Shown: piece by piece, positions 1 through 10,118 of the stretch
How positions within the stretch are numbered: position 1 is the first letter of the stretch
How the letters are laid out: the number at the start of each line of letters is the position of its first letter
Source: Tremella fuciformis
Lineage: Eukaryota > Basidiomycota > Tremellomycetes > Tremellales > Tremellaceae
Length of the DNA stretch: 64,000 bases
NCBI GenBank assembly: GCA_032768795.1
Contig: CP136494.1
Location: 992,001 to 1,056,000, forward strand
Direction: 5' to 3'
The notes under the pieces: model-generated
What the model was told of the DNA's origin: nothing
Databases searched by the model: none
Seen by the model: only the letters and a program-made list of their open reading frames with translations
Position numbers and translations under genes: made by a program

Positions 1-73
1 GCAATCGAAGCGGACCAACATCAACTTGGCGAACATGTGGAGCGACCATCCCATTCATCAGCATAGCTGGGGC

Positions 74-1917
74 CTACCACTCAGCTTCACCCAACTCCAG
101 ACTTCGATCACCTACGATCGTGACCGGACCACCCATCACAGTGGAGTTGGAAGACCGACTTGACGAACTCAACATCTCCGACATCGACTCCGCCCCATTC
201 AACAGCGAACAAGGTAAACCTTGCGAGTTGCAACGAAGACAAGCAGTACCAGCACCTAGCTGGATACACTTCGAGTAAACTCGCTTGGTCGCCACACATT
301 GTTCGCAGCGATGTTGAAGTTCGACTCCTTGGCGCAATAACTTCGCCTTCCTCCGATGCCTTCGTATGGTCACCTCCGACACTTTGGCCCTCTTGGCAGC
401 AACTTCGGTTGCAGTCTCTTCATCGGTATCAACATCGCGACCTCCTTCAAGCCCGTGCTGGCCCTCCGCAATGGGCTGAGGCGAACAAGCAGCCACCGCA
501 CCAATGTTGCGCAAGTTCGCAGGTGTGATTGCATTCATCGGCATCTTCGGTCAGCTCGACCCTCAACCAGCCACAACCACCTACCAGGCCCAAGCCTGTT
601 GCCAAGGTCGCATCCTCTTCGCCATCTCCAAGGAATGCAGTCCAATCAAAGTCACCTGGCAATACCGAAGCATCCTCGGATGATGCACGACCAACCGAAT
701 TACCCAACAACGAAGGACCGATTGTGACTGCATCACTGTCGGACAACACCGAAGAAGCGAAGTCGCCAAGATCACCCAGGAGGACATCAAAATCAGACAC
801 AAAGTCGGACATTGCGATCAATACCGAACATCAACGCAGCAGCCGGACACACCGACCATATATATACCAACCGCGGACATCAACAAGTCACTCGAGCGGT
901 CATCCGAACAGTCACCCGAACTCGCACGGTCAATCACGAACAAAAGGCCACTTGACAGGCACCATTAGTGTGGGAACATCGCCAAACCGCCATCAGTCAT
1001 CGCCACCTTGCCTAGGCTCTTCGCCCACTTCAAGCACTTCGACATTTATTTGGGCGAGGGTTGAACCATATCGCATTTTCGCTGGGTTGAATCCAGCTTC
1101 GTTTCTATCTACCACCAAGTTCGCCTACTTCGCCATCTCGCCACCTACTCCAAGTCAAACAACTCCTTCGCCAACTTCACATCCTTGTCAATCGCCTCCA
1201 TCGCCATTCGTTCGAGCTTGCTCGCCGTCGTCGCCTCAGGTCGAAACTCCGCCACATATTCGATGAGCTTCGACACAATCGCCTTCTGAGCATCGCTCGT
1301 TCGATACTCAATCGACACAACTTCGTCAACCTATTTGTCAGCTTCGCCAACCTTCGACATCGAACATACCTTGCGCTTTTTGCCACCCATCTTCGCTTTG
1401 TCATCTTCGACCATCTTCGCCTCAATCGTTCGAGCGCACGTCTTGCCTCGCTTCACACAGGTGTGGCAAGAGGGCGAAGAGAGCTGCTTCGCATCGTCGG
1501 GGAACTTCGCTCGAAAGACTTCGCCAACGACTTTGCAAACTTCGTCGTGCTTCGTGCACCACCAGCAGCGATCTGGACAATCAGCAACAATCAACACCGA
1601 AGAAAAGCGAACTTACCAGTGCCCTTGAGCTCTTCGCCATATTCGACCATTCGCTTGTATCGTTCATCACGATCGACCTTGCTTCGAGAAACATCGACAG
1701 CCGGAGGAGGAGCATCGCCAGCCGGAGTTTGAACTTCGCCAGCCGGAGTAGCTTCGACAATGGGTCCGCCTGCTTTGCCAATCGAAGAGAGTGGAGACTC
1801 CACAACTCTGGTCGAAGCAGTCTTCTTCGACTTTGGAGCCATATCGAAGTTGTCGATTTTGTCGAAGTTGAACAAAGGAAAAAGAAGAAGTACAACATCA
1901 AAAGTGAAGGGTGGCAA
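74..1917 (-). CDS. Zinc-cluster-like gene(s), antisense to the adjoining LTR element
   Basis: A multi-exon reading runs leftward from a start near 1842-1917. The first exon encodes a Lys/Pro/Ala-rich segment (starting MAPKSKKTASTRVVES) and ends at a GTAAGT donor near 1616; the acceptor is at about 1577. The next exon carries cysteines as CWWC, then C, then CHTCVKRGKTC. A second, similar block lies at 74-544 (CEQC, C, CLRCNSQGLPC), after an acidic, Leu/Ser/Asp-rich stretch at 560-810. Both blocks have C-x2-C ... C ... C-x2-C-x4-C spacing, like a fungal binuclear zinc cluster but with a longer loop. Whether this is one gene or two is unclear, because exon borders between 560 and 1330 could not be fixed. 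It lies just upstream of a polypurine tract and 3' LTR and reads opposite to them, so it may be an antisense accessory gene of that element. No family was recognised. Confidence 0.45.
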
Positions 1918-2029
1918 ATCCTTCCTTTTGGCCGCTTCGCTTTTCGGAGAAAATCAAGAAAATCGAATTAAAAATTTCCGACACCATCTCCGGCAACCTC
2001 CACCGTCTTCCGGCAACTTCCGCCAAACT

Positions 2030-2118
2030 CCGATGCATGGAACACATCTCCGACAACATCCATGCATACGAACATGCATGCAACAACCGACCATGCATGG
2101 GAACCGACAGCCCATGCA
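2030..2118. repeat. Cluster of CATGCATG-type motifs
   Basis: Five or six copies of ATGCATG/CATGCATG (a palindromic NsiI/SphI-like word) are spaced 15-25 bases apart, interleaved with CTCCGGCAAC and CTCCGACAAC blocks. They lie about 65-150 bases before the polypurine tract, inside the internal part of the Ty3-like element. The function is unknown; such arrays can bind homodimeric factors. Confidence 0.55.
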
Positions 2119-2178
2119 TGCACTGCAGACCCTCGACACCTACCATCCCTCTACCCCGCTCGCAGGAGCTCGCGCTTA

Positions 2179-2190
2179 GGAGGAGGGGGA
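2179..2190 (+). other. Polypurine tract of Ty3-like element
   Basis: The purine-only run GGAGGAGGGGGA ends three bases before the TGTTACG start of the LTR. This is the usual place for plus-strand priming during reverse transcription. It shows that the next LTR is a 3' LTR and that the element reads rightward. Confidence 0.75.
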
Positions 2191-2193
2191 TAC

Positions 2194-2870
2194 TGTTACG
2201 ACCCTGCACACCGCCCACCTGCAACACCGCCAGTCTTCGCCACTGCAGGTCGTAACACCGATCACCAACCGTTCACCCAATCAACACCGATCATCAAACT
2301 CCGTTCACTCGATCACCACCACCGTTCACCCGAGCACAACCGACCCCTTGGACGACGCACCCAAGCATTCACCTGAACACCAAACTGTTCATGCGAACAC
2401 CCTGAGCGTTCAGTGAACAGGAGAAGTTATTACTGGAAGGGGAAGTGTTCACTTGAACGGAAGGACATTTCATGTGAACGCCCAAGCGTTCACCTGAACG
2501 GGTCAGAGGCATATATAAGACCGCACGTTCAGCCCCAAGGATCCTTTTCCCCAAGGATCAATTCTATCAATCTAGACAGTCATACGTTACACCCTAGTCC
2601 TAGAGCCTTGCACTTGACTTTACCATCGTTGCTCGCTCCGCCACCTCCGCTCGCCACGACGCCTATCTCCGTGGGATCCTTCGAGCACCACCACCAAACC
2701 TCCACGACGCCTATCTCCGTGTGAGGCCAGTCCTACCTTCGCCGTCGACCAAGTCACGAGGTTCAGTGGTTGTACCCACTTCGCCCTTGGTACAACCCGA
2801 GCTCGCCACGTACGACCGCCGCCGTCTACTCGTCGCCGGACATCAAGGCCGCCGGGTTCGAGTCGTAACA
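2194..2870 (+). mobile_element. 3' LTR (677 bp) of a Ty3/gypsy-like element
   Basis: The sequence starts TGTTACGAC and ends GTCGTAACA, a perfect 9-bp inverted terminal repeat with TG...CA ends, and a polypurine tract abuts its left edge. A TATA-like ATATATAAG at about 2511 is a likely promoter. Many imperfect GTTCACCTGAAC-like palindromes lie at 2360-2500, and a CACGACGCCTATCTCCGTG block is repeated at about 2655 and 2703. The five bases on either side (GATAC and GTCAG) do not match. That fits the 3' LTR of an element whose 5' LTR is outside the window rather than a solo LTR. Confidence 0.8.
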
Positions 2871-2871
2871 G

Positions 2872-3180
2872 TCAGACACTTTGACAATGATGTTATGTAC
2901 ACCGACCGGACGACAGGGACAGAAACGGCGGTCATCGCGACAACGTCCGGTGCTGGTGAATGTGTTGGTCATGGACGCGGTGAGTGTTAGTGTATGCCCT
3001 GCGTTGCGTTTGTTGCTACGCTACGCTCATGCTTGATTGATTGTCGAGCTGAATGGGTTGGATCCAGCTTTCCATGACGATCTTGTCGTTTCCGTTTCAC
3101 ACCCCGATCGCGAACTGAGGTATCAAAGTGCCAAGATACGCGAAAAGTTGGAGAGGTATGCAGGCGACAAGGCGGATTGA
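2872..3180 (+). pseudogene. 3' end of a host gene cut by the LTR element
   Basis: Directly after the LTR an open frame runs to 2979 (ending ...VLVNVLVMDA). A 69-nt intron follows (GTGAGT at 2980, AG at 3047-3048, branch-like CTTGATT), then an exon encoding LNGLDPAFHDDLVVSVSH and ending KIREKLERYAGDKAD-stop at 3180. Both splice phases are 0. The coding character stops exactly at the LTR border, so this looks like the last two exons of a cellular gene whose upstream part lies beyond the element, outside the window. The product was not recognised. Confidence 0.5.
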
Positions 3181-3527
3181 GGGTGACGAGCGGGCGGGCG
3201 AGCGGTGGTTGGGACTAGGTAAATCGTGCAGGAAGGTGCGCGATAGGGCGTAGCACCGTATTTTGATTTTATTTTAGGTTTTTAATTCTAATTTGTTGTT
3301 TGCTGGTTCTCAGTTAGTTTGATAAGCCTCATACAATTCTTTGATCTTTGATTCCGTTAGACGGGTGGGGTGGGACAACCCCCGCACCCCCGCCCTCCAC
3401 CTTCCCGCCTCTTTCTCCCTTGCACCTGACGGTGCATGTAGCTCAACCCTGACGGGTCAAGCATCCGGCTGTGCCAGATGTAGTTGTCATGTCAGCCATA
3501 CCTGTGTGATCTCCATTGCATGCCCAC
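3181..3527. other. Non-coding stretch
   Basis: The first 100 bases are GC-rich. An AT-rich tract (TATTTTGATTTTATTTTAGG) at 3258-3310 then resembles a 3' untranslated region for the truncated gene to the left. The rest holds CACCC-rich sequence leading into the old LTR. No gene is visible. Confidence 0.5.
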
Positions 3528-3908
3528 TGTCACGTCGGCCATGCCACCATGATCACCAACACATGCCTGCAACCTTTGTCCCAGCCCAGCACGCATGTCA
3601 GACACAGAAGCACCTCGTCGATGCTCTAATGCCCTCAACAAGCCTTGAATAGCCTCAAAGACGGTGTTTCAAGGAGAAAGCCCGAGGCAATGCAGAGGCG
3701 GGCGCGAGTGTTATGTATACGAGCTCACACCAATAGACTGTCCTTAGCACTGTGGTATTGAGTCCCATGGATAGAGATCAATGGCGCAGCCATGTTGTTG
3801 ACGCACGAGAGGCTGTAGAGAGCACCTTCTTGCAGAGAACAGCAGCAGATTGATAGACAGCACATGTGAGAGGGCCCATCAGGCAATGACCGGCTGTCAT
3901 GAATGACA
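3528..3908 (-). mobile_element. Old solo LTR, family R, intact copy (empty site)
   Basis: On the minus strand the sequence runs TGTCAT...GTGACA over 381 bp. It matches the scattered pieces at 17564-17691, 18468-18682, 19157-19186 and 24813-24843 in order, at roughly 80% identity by eye. A TATA-like GTATACATAAC lies upstream of the shared CTCGGGCTTTCTCCTTGAAA block. No matching TSD was found (CCCAC and CATCG flank it), so its age or exact borders are uncertain. Because it lacks the three insertions found in the other copy, it is a natural pre-insertion reference. Confidence 0.6.
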
Positions 3909-4034
3909 CATCGTCAAGGTAGCCCTATATAATGAGTCGAGTCCGGAGGTGATTAACCCGAGCTTGGCCACAGATTTCCTTTTGGTTTAGTATGAATCAG
4001 GAGGATCCTTGTGTTATGTAATCACCTACATCAC
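3895..4034 (+). repeat. Repeat S, copy 1
   Basis: The sequence from TGTCATGAATGACAC to GTAATCACCTAC contains a TATA-like CTATATAATG. It is repeated at about 25059-25195 in the same orientation and at 25201-25278 inverted. It abuts the family R LTR on its left and is ended by a solo LTR at 4040. It may be part of an LTR or of a promoter-bearing element; the family is unknown. Confidence 0.5.
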
Positions 4035-4039
4035 ACCGG

Positions 4040-4492
4040 TGTCACGATGCTGCGCTCTCCCGTTGGCAGAGGCCATCTCGCACAATATCAGAGTCAAGAA
4101 TAAAGGATAAAGGGGTAGAAACGAGGATGTCGAGGATAGATCCTCGTCGAGGTTGGATCCTCGTCGAGGTTACAAGGTCGTCGAGGTAACAAGGTCGTCA
4201 AGGATACAGCGTGAGTGCGACTCAGCCACGCTGCGTGCCACGGAGAGAGTGAGATCGTCAATGGTGATCCATGAGACTCAATCAGAGAGTGCTGAAGAAC
4301 TACGACGGGCGCCCGGGGCATCCTATATGACTCTGCGCCTGCTTCCCGTCGTCGCGCGTTCATCCAACATCTACTCCCTTGTCGAGGTTCTCCAGCCCGA
4401 GGTAGGTCACGTGTCGGCCACGTGAGAGGTGTCGGCCACGTGAGAGGTGTCGGCCACGTGTGTAGGTCGTCGAGCGCGTGGCCGTCATGACA
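4040..4492 (+). mobile_element. Solo LTR, family 1, copy 1 (453 bp)
   Basis: Starts TGTCACGATGC and ends GCCGTCATGACA. It is flanked by a perfect 5-bp TSD, ACCGG (4035-4039 and 4493-4497), so it is a single integration event reduced to one LTR. It holds four CACGTG boxes between 4406 and 4460 on a roughly 17-bp unit, and two copies of a GTCGTCGAGGTAACAAG-like unit near 4160-4200. No coding capacity. Confidence 0.9.
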
Positions 4493-4497
4493 ACCGG

Positions 4498-4814
4498 CCT
4501 GGCCGCGTGACAGCAAGCAAGTCTCATCAGACTTGGCTTGTTTTGACCCGAGTGGTGCAGTGATAGCAGCTGGAGAGTGTAGTAGCTATGTAGGTGATAG
4601 GCCTTGTCACAGATGTCATTCCACCTATCAGCCTCATGCATGCATGATTCTCTGAAGAAAGGCAATTGGGGGCACTGCAAGGATGGCCGGAATTTTTCTA
4701 TTTAACCCCCCCACTTGCGGTTTTCAGCACGTGTTTGGCACGTGGACCCGCAGAATTCACCCCCGTAAGAGCTACGCAAGCTACGCTGAAAAAGAAAGGC
4801 TGCCAATCGTATAG
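4498..4814. other. Non-coding stretch
   Basis: Just after the LTR, GCGTGACAG may continue the interrupted repeat S. No gene, clear promoter or RNA gene is visible. A C-run (about eight C) at 4706-4713 and two CACGTG-like sites at 4728-4743 are the only notable features. Confidence 0.4.
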
Positions 4815-6292
4815 TTACTCGAGTAAATGATATCTTTGCGTTTTCAAGCAAAGTATCAGTTTCACCAACAAGGTCGCTTCATGTCCGAGATGACATTTGA
4901 GCTCCTCGTTTGGGCCTTTCCACAATTGAGACCATTTCGTCTCGTCGACCGGCACCCTCTTGAGCCGATCCAGCTCGGCGGCATGCTCCCTCGCGTCCGC
5001 CTCCAGGTCGGCAACATTCTGATCTTTCGACCCTACCTTGTCGTTGTATACTTTTGCCTCGTCCACCGCGGCTTCGAGCAAAGAGAACAGTCGGGGCTTG
5101 TCAGCGAGCAGAAAGCAGATTTTGACACAAACACACCATCTTAAATACTGGCAGCGTGATGATCGAGCCAGTCGTCAACATCTGATAACACAGTCATCGA
5201 TACCTTCACCTTCCTGGTCAACCTCTCGAGCAGCTTTGACTTTGCCGCCATTCTCACAGCTACGGTGTCGGCCTTCTTGTTCGCCGCCTGTGCCGGTCTG
5301 GACAGGTTGTCCTTCTCGACAAGGTGTGATCGCTTGATAGCATCCCGCTGGGAAGAGAGACTGGTCACTTCGACAGAGGGGTGGCTCGGTCGAAAGGGTC
5401 AGGTCACGGGGCTCGAGATCGATCATCGGCACTCGAGGTCAGCGGGATTACTTTTCCTACCCATCCATGTTACTCTTCGGTGCTGCCGCGATACAGTAGC
5501 TCTCCGCCTCGCAAGTATGCCTATGAGCAAGGGAGAGAGGGAGGGTAGAGTAGAGCAGAGAAGCTGGAGAACCAGTGGCTGAGGGGTCGGGCTCCGATCG
5601 GGCCGCATTGCATCTACCCAATGAGCTCAACGTAGGCCCTTTCCAACCCGCCAGGCCAGTCGCTCTCCACTTGCCCTGTCCACGCGTCGAGGCGTCTGTA
5701 GAGCTCTCCGACCGCGTGCTGTGCCTGATGCCGCGAGCGCTCAAGCGCCGAGAACCCATGATCAATCCAGCTCCATGCCTTGTCCACCTTCACCTCCTCC
5801 TCCTCCCCCTTCTGCTCTTACTTTCCAGCAGTCGCCACGCGTCGCCGTGCTGTTGGTCTCCTTGTGCTCCGCTACGACGCGGGAGAGGGGAAAGAAAGGA
5901 GGAGGGAGAGGCAGATACGGAGTGCGAGGTCCGGCTCACGTGCCGAAGCGACGCTTCGCTATGGAGCTTGCCGAGTCTTCCTCTTCGGTGCCGCCTGTGC
6001 CGTCCCAGTCGTTTCCGCCTCCGTTGTCGGCGTAGCTAGCATATACTGATTCGGCAGACTTGAGGATCTTGACCAAGACCATCTCGTTGGCTAAGGCGGA
6101 GCGGCCTATGATGCAGATGATTTCGGCTGCGTCCGTGGGCTGCCGCGAGTCAAGTAGCTCGCCAACAGAAATCTCCCAGCATGCTCCGTGACCTCTGAAG
6201 TCATCCAAAGCGATACGCAGCTGGTCGTTAGACGGTGACGGCGGGGGCGAGTCGAGGGAATCCATGCCAGCTAATGATTGGTGAGAAGCCAT
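4815..6292 (-). CDS. Hypothetical coiled-coil protein (multi-exon)
   Basis: The proposed start MASHQSLAGMDSLDSPPP lies at 6292. Exon 1 runs to about 5941 and ends before a GTGAGC donor after an acidic EEED stretch. Exon 2 (5811-5618) encodes KGEEEEVKVDKAWSWIDHGF and continues LERSRHQAQHAVGEL, closed by a GTAGAT donor. Later exons hold helical, Lys/Glu-rich segments (SSQRDAIKRSHLVEKDN at about 5330; DQNVADLEADAREHAAELDR near 5000). Heptad-like spacing suggests coiled coil. No known family was recognised and the final exon and stop are not settled. It sits between solo LTRs, so it could be a stranded host gene or an element-encoded protein. Exon borders other than those given are inferred. Confidence 0.4.
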
Positions 6293-6937
6293 AGTTGCGA
6301 GATGCGGCCACGTCGATGGCACAATTCTTCGAACGACGTCCTGAGATCTTGGCAGACAAATCGATGTTTTCGGTTTCAGGCCCCCGAATTGCCGTTGCGA
6401 GCCGACTCTACCAGCTGAGGCGTCGCCCCAAGAAGCACACTAGGGGCGGGTGTCAGCTCCGAGGGATACATGCCGCTCGCCGAGGGACGCTGACCCCGAG
6501 TATGCAGCTGCGAGTCATTGTGATGACGCCGAACAGATGAAACCAAGTCGCAGCGGGGATCATGCCGGTCACTGTTCGATGGATGGTGTTTCCGAGTGAG
6601 GCGGAGGTAAGTTTCAGTTCTGTCATCCGCTTGAACGTCATCGTCATCAATGGCAGAATCAGCAGCGGGGAAAATAAGATCCAGATGAACTTGTCGTTGT
6701 CATCATTGTCCACGGTTCTATTGGATTGGTACCGGCTTGACGATAGACGATAGCCAGGGTGAGTCAGCGGTTAAGGCTCGTCCGCTACAAGAAGTCGGGG
6801 CGTAACTTGACCCTGTCAGCAATGCACTCTTGGAAGGGGAGCTGTTGCAAGAGCATGAAAGTATCTACTGGGCGCCAAAACATGGTTCCACAGTTCCATC
6901 TCGAAGCGGAAGCACGTGGTTTCATCGAGGGGAATTA
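6293..6937. other. Non-coding stretch upstream of the coiled-coil gene
   Basis: Probably holds the promoter of the leftward gene. Short open frames on both strands have no start context, splice logic or recognisable domain. No repeats beyond the LTR border at 6938 were seen. Confidence 0.35.
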
Positions 6938-7709
6938 TGTCAGGAAACCGACACGGCATCCTGACCACGAGACTACCACGAGGCAATTTCCGACGGAAAC
7001 ATCCAGAGGATCCTACGAACCGAAGAACGTGAGTACGGTAGAACCGTCACTATTAGTCACGAATAACTACGACTTGCTCTTGAAAGCGCTGGAACAACCT
7101 AGAGAACGATAGAAGGATACGTCTCAGTCTTCCATCGGCCGAGTTGAGATAGGAACGCACGCAAGGACAAGAGTCAGGTCCACGATAACGGAGGATAGAG
7201 TTATCTCACAGTCAGGGCCACGGGACGGAGACCGAGGACGATAAGGACGACAACGGGCACGCAAGGAGATTAGATGCAAGCCAGCGCGGAGAGAAGACGA
7301 TAGAAGAGAAGAGAGACGACGAGAGGATACTAGAGAATATTGGGAACGAGTAGAAGCGACTAGGAGAACGATGGAACGATCCATGAAGGACGATGCTAGA
7401 AGGATCAGAGGGAGAGCGGGCGAGAGTCAGCAGATACTTAAGAAGGAAGATCGCAGAGGAAGTTCCTCAGCGATCTAGTTAACTAGTCCTCTAGATAGAA
7501 CGTCTACTTAGAGAATCGACCGTACCAGTGACGAGAGATAGATAAGTGAAGTGAGTCTTGATCGCTCCTCACCCAGCTTGGTTCCACTCTACTCTTGTTC
7601 GTTACTATCTGTTACGAATAGTCGTTAATAGTTAGCAGCTTGAACCGATAGATTGATTTAGGTGAGCTTTAGTTGGATCTAAAACAGGTCACCGGGTACA
7701 GGTCTGACA
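6938..7709 (-). mobile_element. Solo LTR, family B, copy 1 (772 bp)
   Basis: On the minus strand it starts TGTCAGACCTG and ends GTTTCCTGACA, flanked by a perfect 5-bp TSD, AATTA (6933-6937 and 7710-7714). It is highly similar over its whole length to 17692-18462. An 86-codon open frame (7384-7124, minus; ends STRPMED) is open in both copies. Confidence 0.9.
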
Positions 7710-7714
7710 AATTA

Positions 7715-8536
7715 GCAGCGCCACGTGTTTCTGATGGGATTCCCGCAGACAGAGCCACGTGTCTATGTAGACAGATGGCGAGTCACGTGATAACGGACAA
7801 ACGGCAACGGACAAGAGAGAGGATCCCTACCCTGATCCATCATCCTCTGCCTCTTGTCCCGTCCTCGTGCGATTCTCGTCATTCTTGCGTAAAAGCCCAG
7901 CTCCTCCGCGTAAACACTTCGCACCTTCTTTAACGCTTTTCTCCGCACACAGCTCTCTCGTGCTCCCCCTCCCGGGAGTCGCACATGGTAGTTACCCGTT
8001 CGGGACGCAGCCTTTCGCCTTGCCCCCCTTCAGCTCCTCCGCCCGCCATGGACGACCTGCAGTTCGACGCTGACGGCAACCCCCTTCCGCCCCCCGCCCC
8101 CCCCACCCCTGCCCCGCCCGCCGACACCCTGCTCGAGCAGCACTCGGCAGCCCTCGACGGCCTCTACGAGATGGTGGGGGCCATCAAGTCTCAACTCGAG
8201 GGGATGCAATTTCCCGCCAACAACGCAGAGGACGGTAATCCCGCAAAACGCCGTCGGCAAGAAATTTCCGAGTCAGAGGAGGCGGACATCCCCGCTCAGG
8301 GACAGTTTGGTAAGTTTGACTCTATCGACGCCCGCTATTCCTACGTGGACTCGAAAGTCCGCGGACGCCGCGCTAGCCTGCGCCCTCCTGCCGAGCCAGC
8401 TGCACCTTTTGATTCCGGACACGTCCGACCTGCACAAGGAGTTTGAAGACCACGACAAGGTCGAGCTCGTCACCTCCTCCGGCACCTCCCTCACCCTCAA
8501 AGGCGCGTCTTCTACCAGCAAGAAGAAGTATGGGAC
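7715..8536 (+). pseudogene. Truncated, frame-broken ORF, possibly retroelement ORF1/gag-like
   Basis: The upstream DNA has three CACGTG boxes (7722-7780) and a CT-rich leader. An ATG at 7985 opens MVVTRSGRSLSP, a Pro-rich stretch, a helical segment (LEQHSAALDGLYEMVGAIK) and a basic NPAKRRRQ patch. The frame stops at 8446. A second frame (8307-8536) continues plausible protein (LIPDTSDLHKEFEDHDKVE), so a frameshift or unseen intron separates them. The reading is cut at 8536 by the LTR that follows. The start resembles structural proteins of fungal retroelements, but no nucleocapsid motif is present. The call is tentative. Confidence 0.3.
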
Positions 8537-9158
8537 TGTCACGGGCCTGTCCCCACCAGACCTAGACTATACAAATGGAGACAGGGGCGAATAAGACGGT
8601 TTAGCAAGAGGGACTTACCAGAAGAGATGAGTCATGGGTGTTGATCAGTTGGACGGCAAGTGATAGCTTGGAAGGATCGAGGGCAAGCTATCCAAGATGG
8701 GTAGGTCTGTGGTGAAGTGACGAGAGCTTGATAGGGTATGTCAAGAGTAGTGCAAGGACTATATAAGATCCCACCAGCTGTAAGCTGTGTGAGGAAAAGG
8801 GAGGAGGGAGGGTACGATATCAAGCTATGGATATTTTTGATCCTTGGAAAGAATCAAACGAACTGCGAGAAGAGGGGGGTTTATATAGACAAAAGGGGTC
8901 GTCTGGTATCTGACCATACCATGTCTGTCACCTGTCCAGAATCCGTCCAACTCCTAGTAAATCCCCTGTCCGGTGCATGGCTGACGGGTGTCATGCGTGA
9001 TGCACTTCTATGCATCCTTAAGCTATGCCGGGTGTCCGACAGGGCATAGTCAAGTGTCTGTCATCTTCCTTCATAACAAGGGCTATGAGGAAGACAGATG
9101 TGACGGATAATTAGGACAATAATGCGACCTTTGTGATAGGATTTGCCAGGTCATGACA
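8537..9158 (+). mobile_element. LTR-like repeat, family X/Y, copy X (622 bp)
   Basis: Starts TGTCACGGGCCTGTCCCC and ends GGTCATGACA, with TATA-like ACTATATAAG at 8759. The first 360 bases are clearly related to 16386-16750 and the last ten are shared with 17027-17036. No TSD is visible (GGGAC and ATTCG), so the insertion was imprecise or accompanied by a deletion. It cuts off the N-terminal part of the MULE1 transposase that starts immediately to its right. A stem-loop of about 20-bp arms lies at 9055-9107. Confidence 0.55.
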
Positions 9159-10118
9159 ATTCGGGAGCTCTTTCGTGTGGCCTATCCGACCATCAGACTG
9201 ACCGCGACGGACATCTACAATGCCCGAGCGGCCTGGAACAAGCGACAACGCCTGGGCCACACCGAGTCAGAGGCGTCGCTCGCACAACTAGCCGATGATC
9301 CCGACATCGTCTATGAGGCTTGGCTAGACGCCCGAGGCCGGCTGCTAGGTGTCCTGATCTCGAACAAGACGGCGGTGGCCCTGACCAGGCGGTTCCCGAC
9401 CGTCTTGACGATGGACTGTACCTATAAGATGAACCGCTATCGCCTGCCGCTGCTTCATATCGTCGGAATGACATCAACCAACCAGACGTTCACCTCCTGC
9501 ACGATCGTCCTTATGGCCGAGACTCGACAATGGTATGAGGGCGCGCTGCACGCCTTCCTGCGTGTCATGGGGTGCCTGGAGACCCAAGTCATCATCACGG
9601 ATCGCGACATGACGCTCGTGGCGGCCGTCGCCGCCGTCTTCCCGGAGGTAAAGCAGATGCTCTGTCTCTGGCATTTATGGAAGAACATCGTCACGAACGG
9701 GCGTTCGGGGCTCACGAAGGAACAGTTCGACACCTTCCTGAACGACTGGAAAAGGCTCATTGCCTGGGCCCCGACCGAATCGGCCTATGAGTTTGGTCTG
9801 ACCGAATTCTCGAGACTTTATGCAGGTCAGCCACGGTTCCGCCGGGCTTATGCCTATGCGTTCGGGCTCACCGAGTATAAGGACTACTTTGTCGAGGCCT
9901 TTACCAACGCCTCGAGGCACCTCGGGCAGCGAGACAGCTCGAGATGCGAGGGCGCTCATAAAGTCATTAAAGGCTTCCTGAAGAAGTCGACCTCTGACAT
10001 TTGCCGTTTGGTCGGCCGTCTCAAGGCCTATCTCACTCTGCAGCAGTCAGCTATCCTCCAGAGGATGGCGGAAGAGACTGGCAGGGCCTTGACAAGGCTG
10101 CCGATCATTTTCCAGCTG

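Noticed and set aside
3528..3908. A target-site duplication for the family R LTR
   Set aside because: CCCAC and CATCG do not match; the other copy's GACAC/GGCGC would need two changes. The age or the borders remain unsettled, so none is claimed.
7985..8536. The MVVTRSG frame as the missing N-terminus of MULE1
   Set aside because: It has no GCM/FAR1-like cysteine-histidine motif and does not resem­ble the MULE2 N-terminus; the reading frames also do not join across the LTR.
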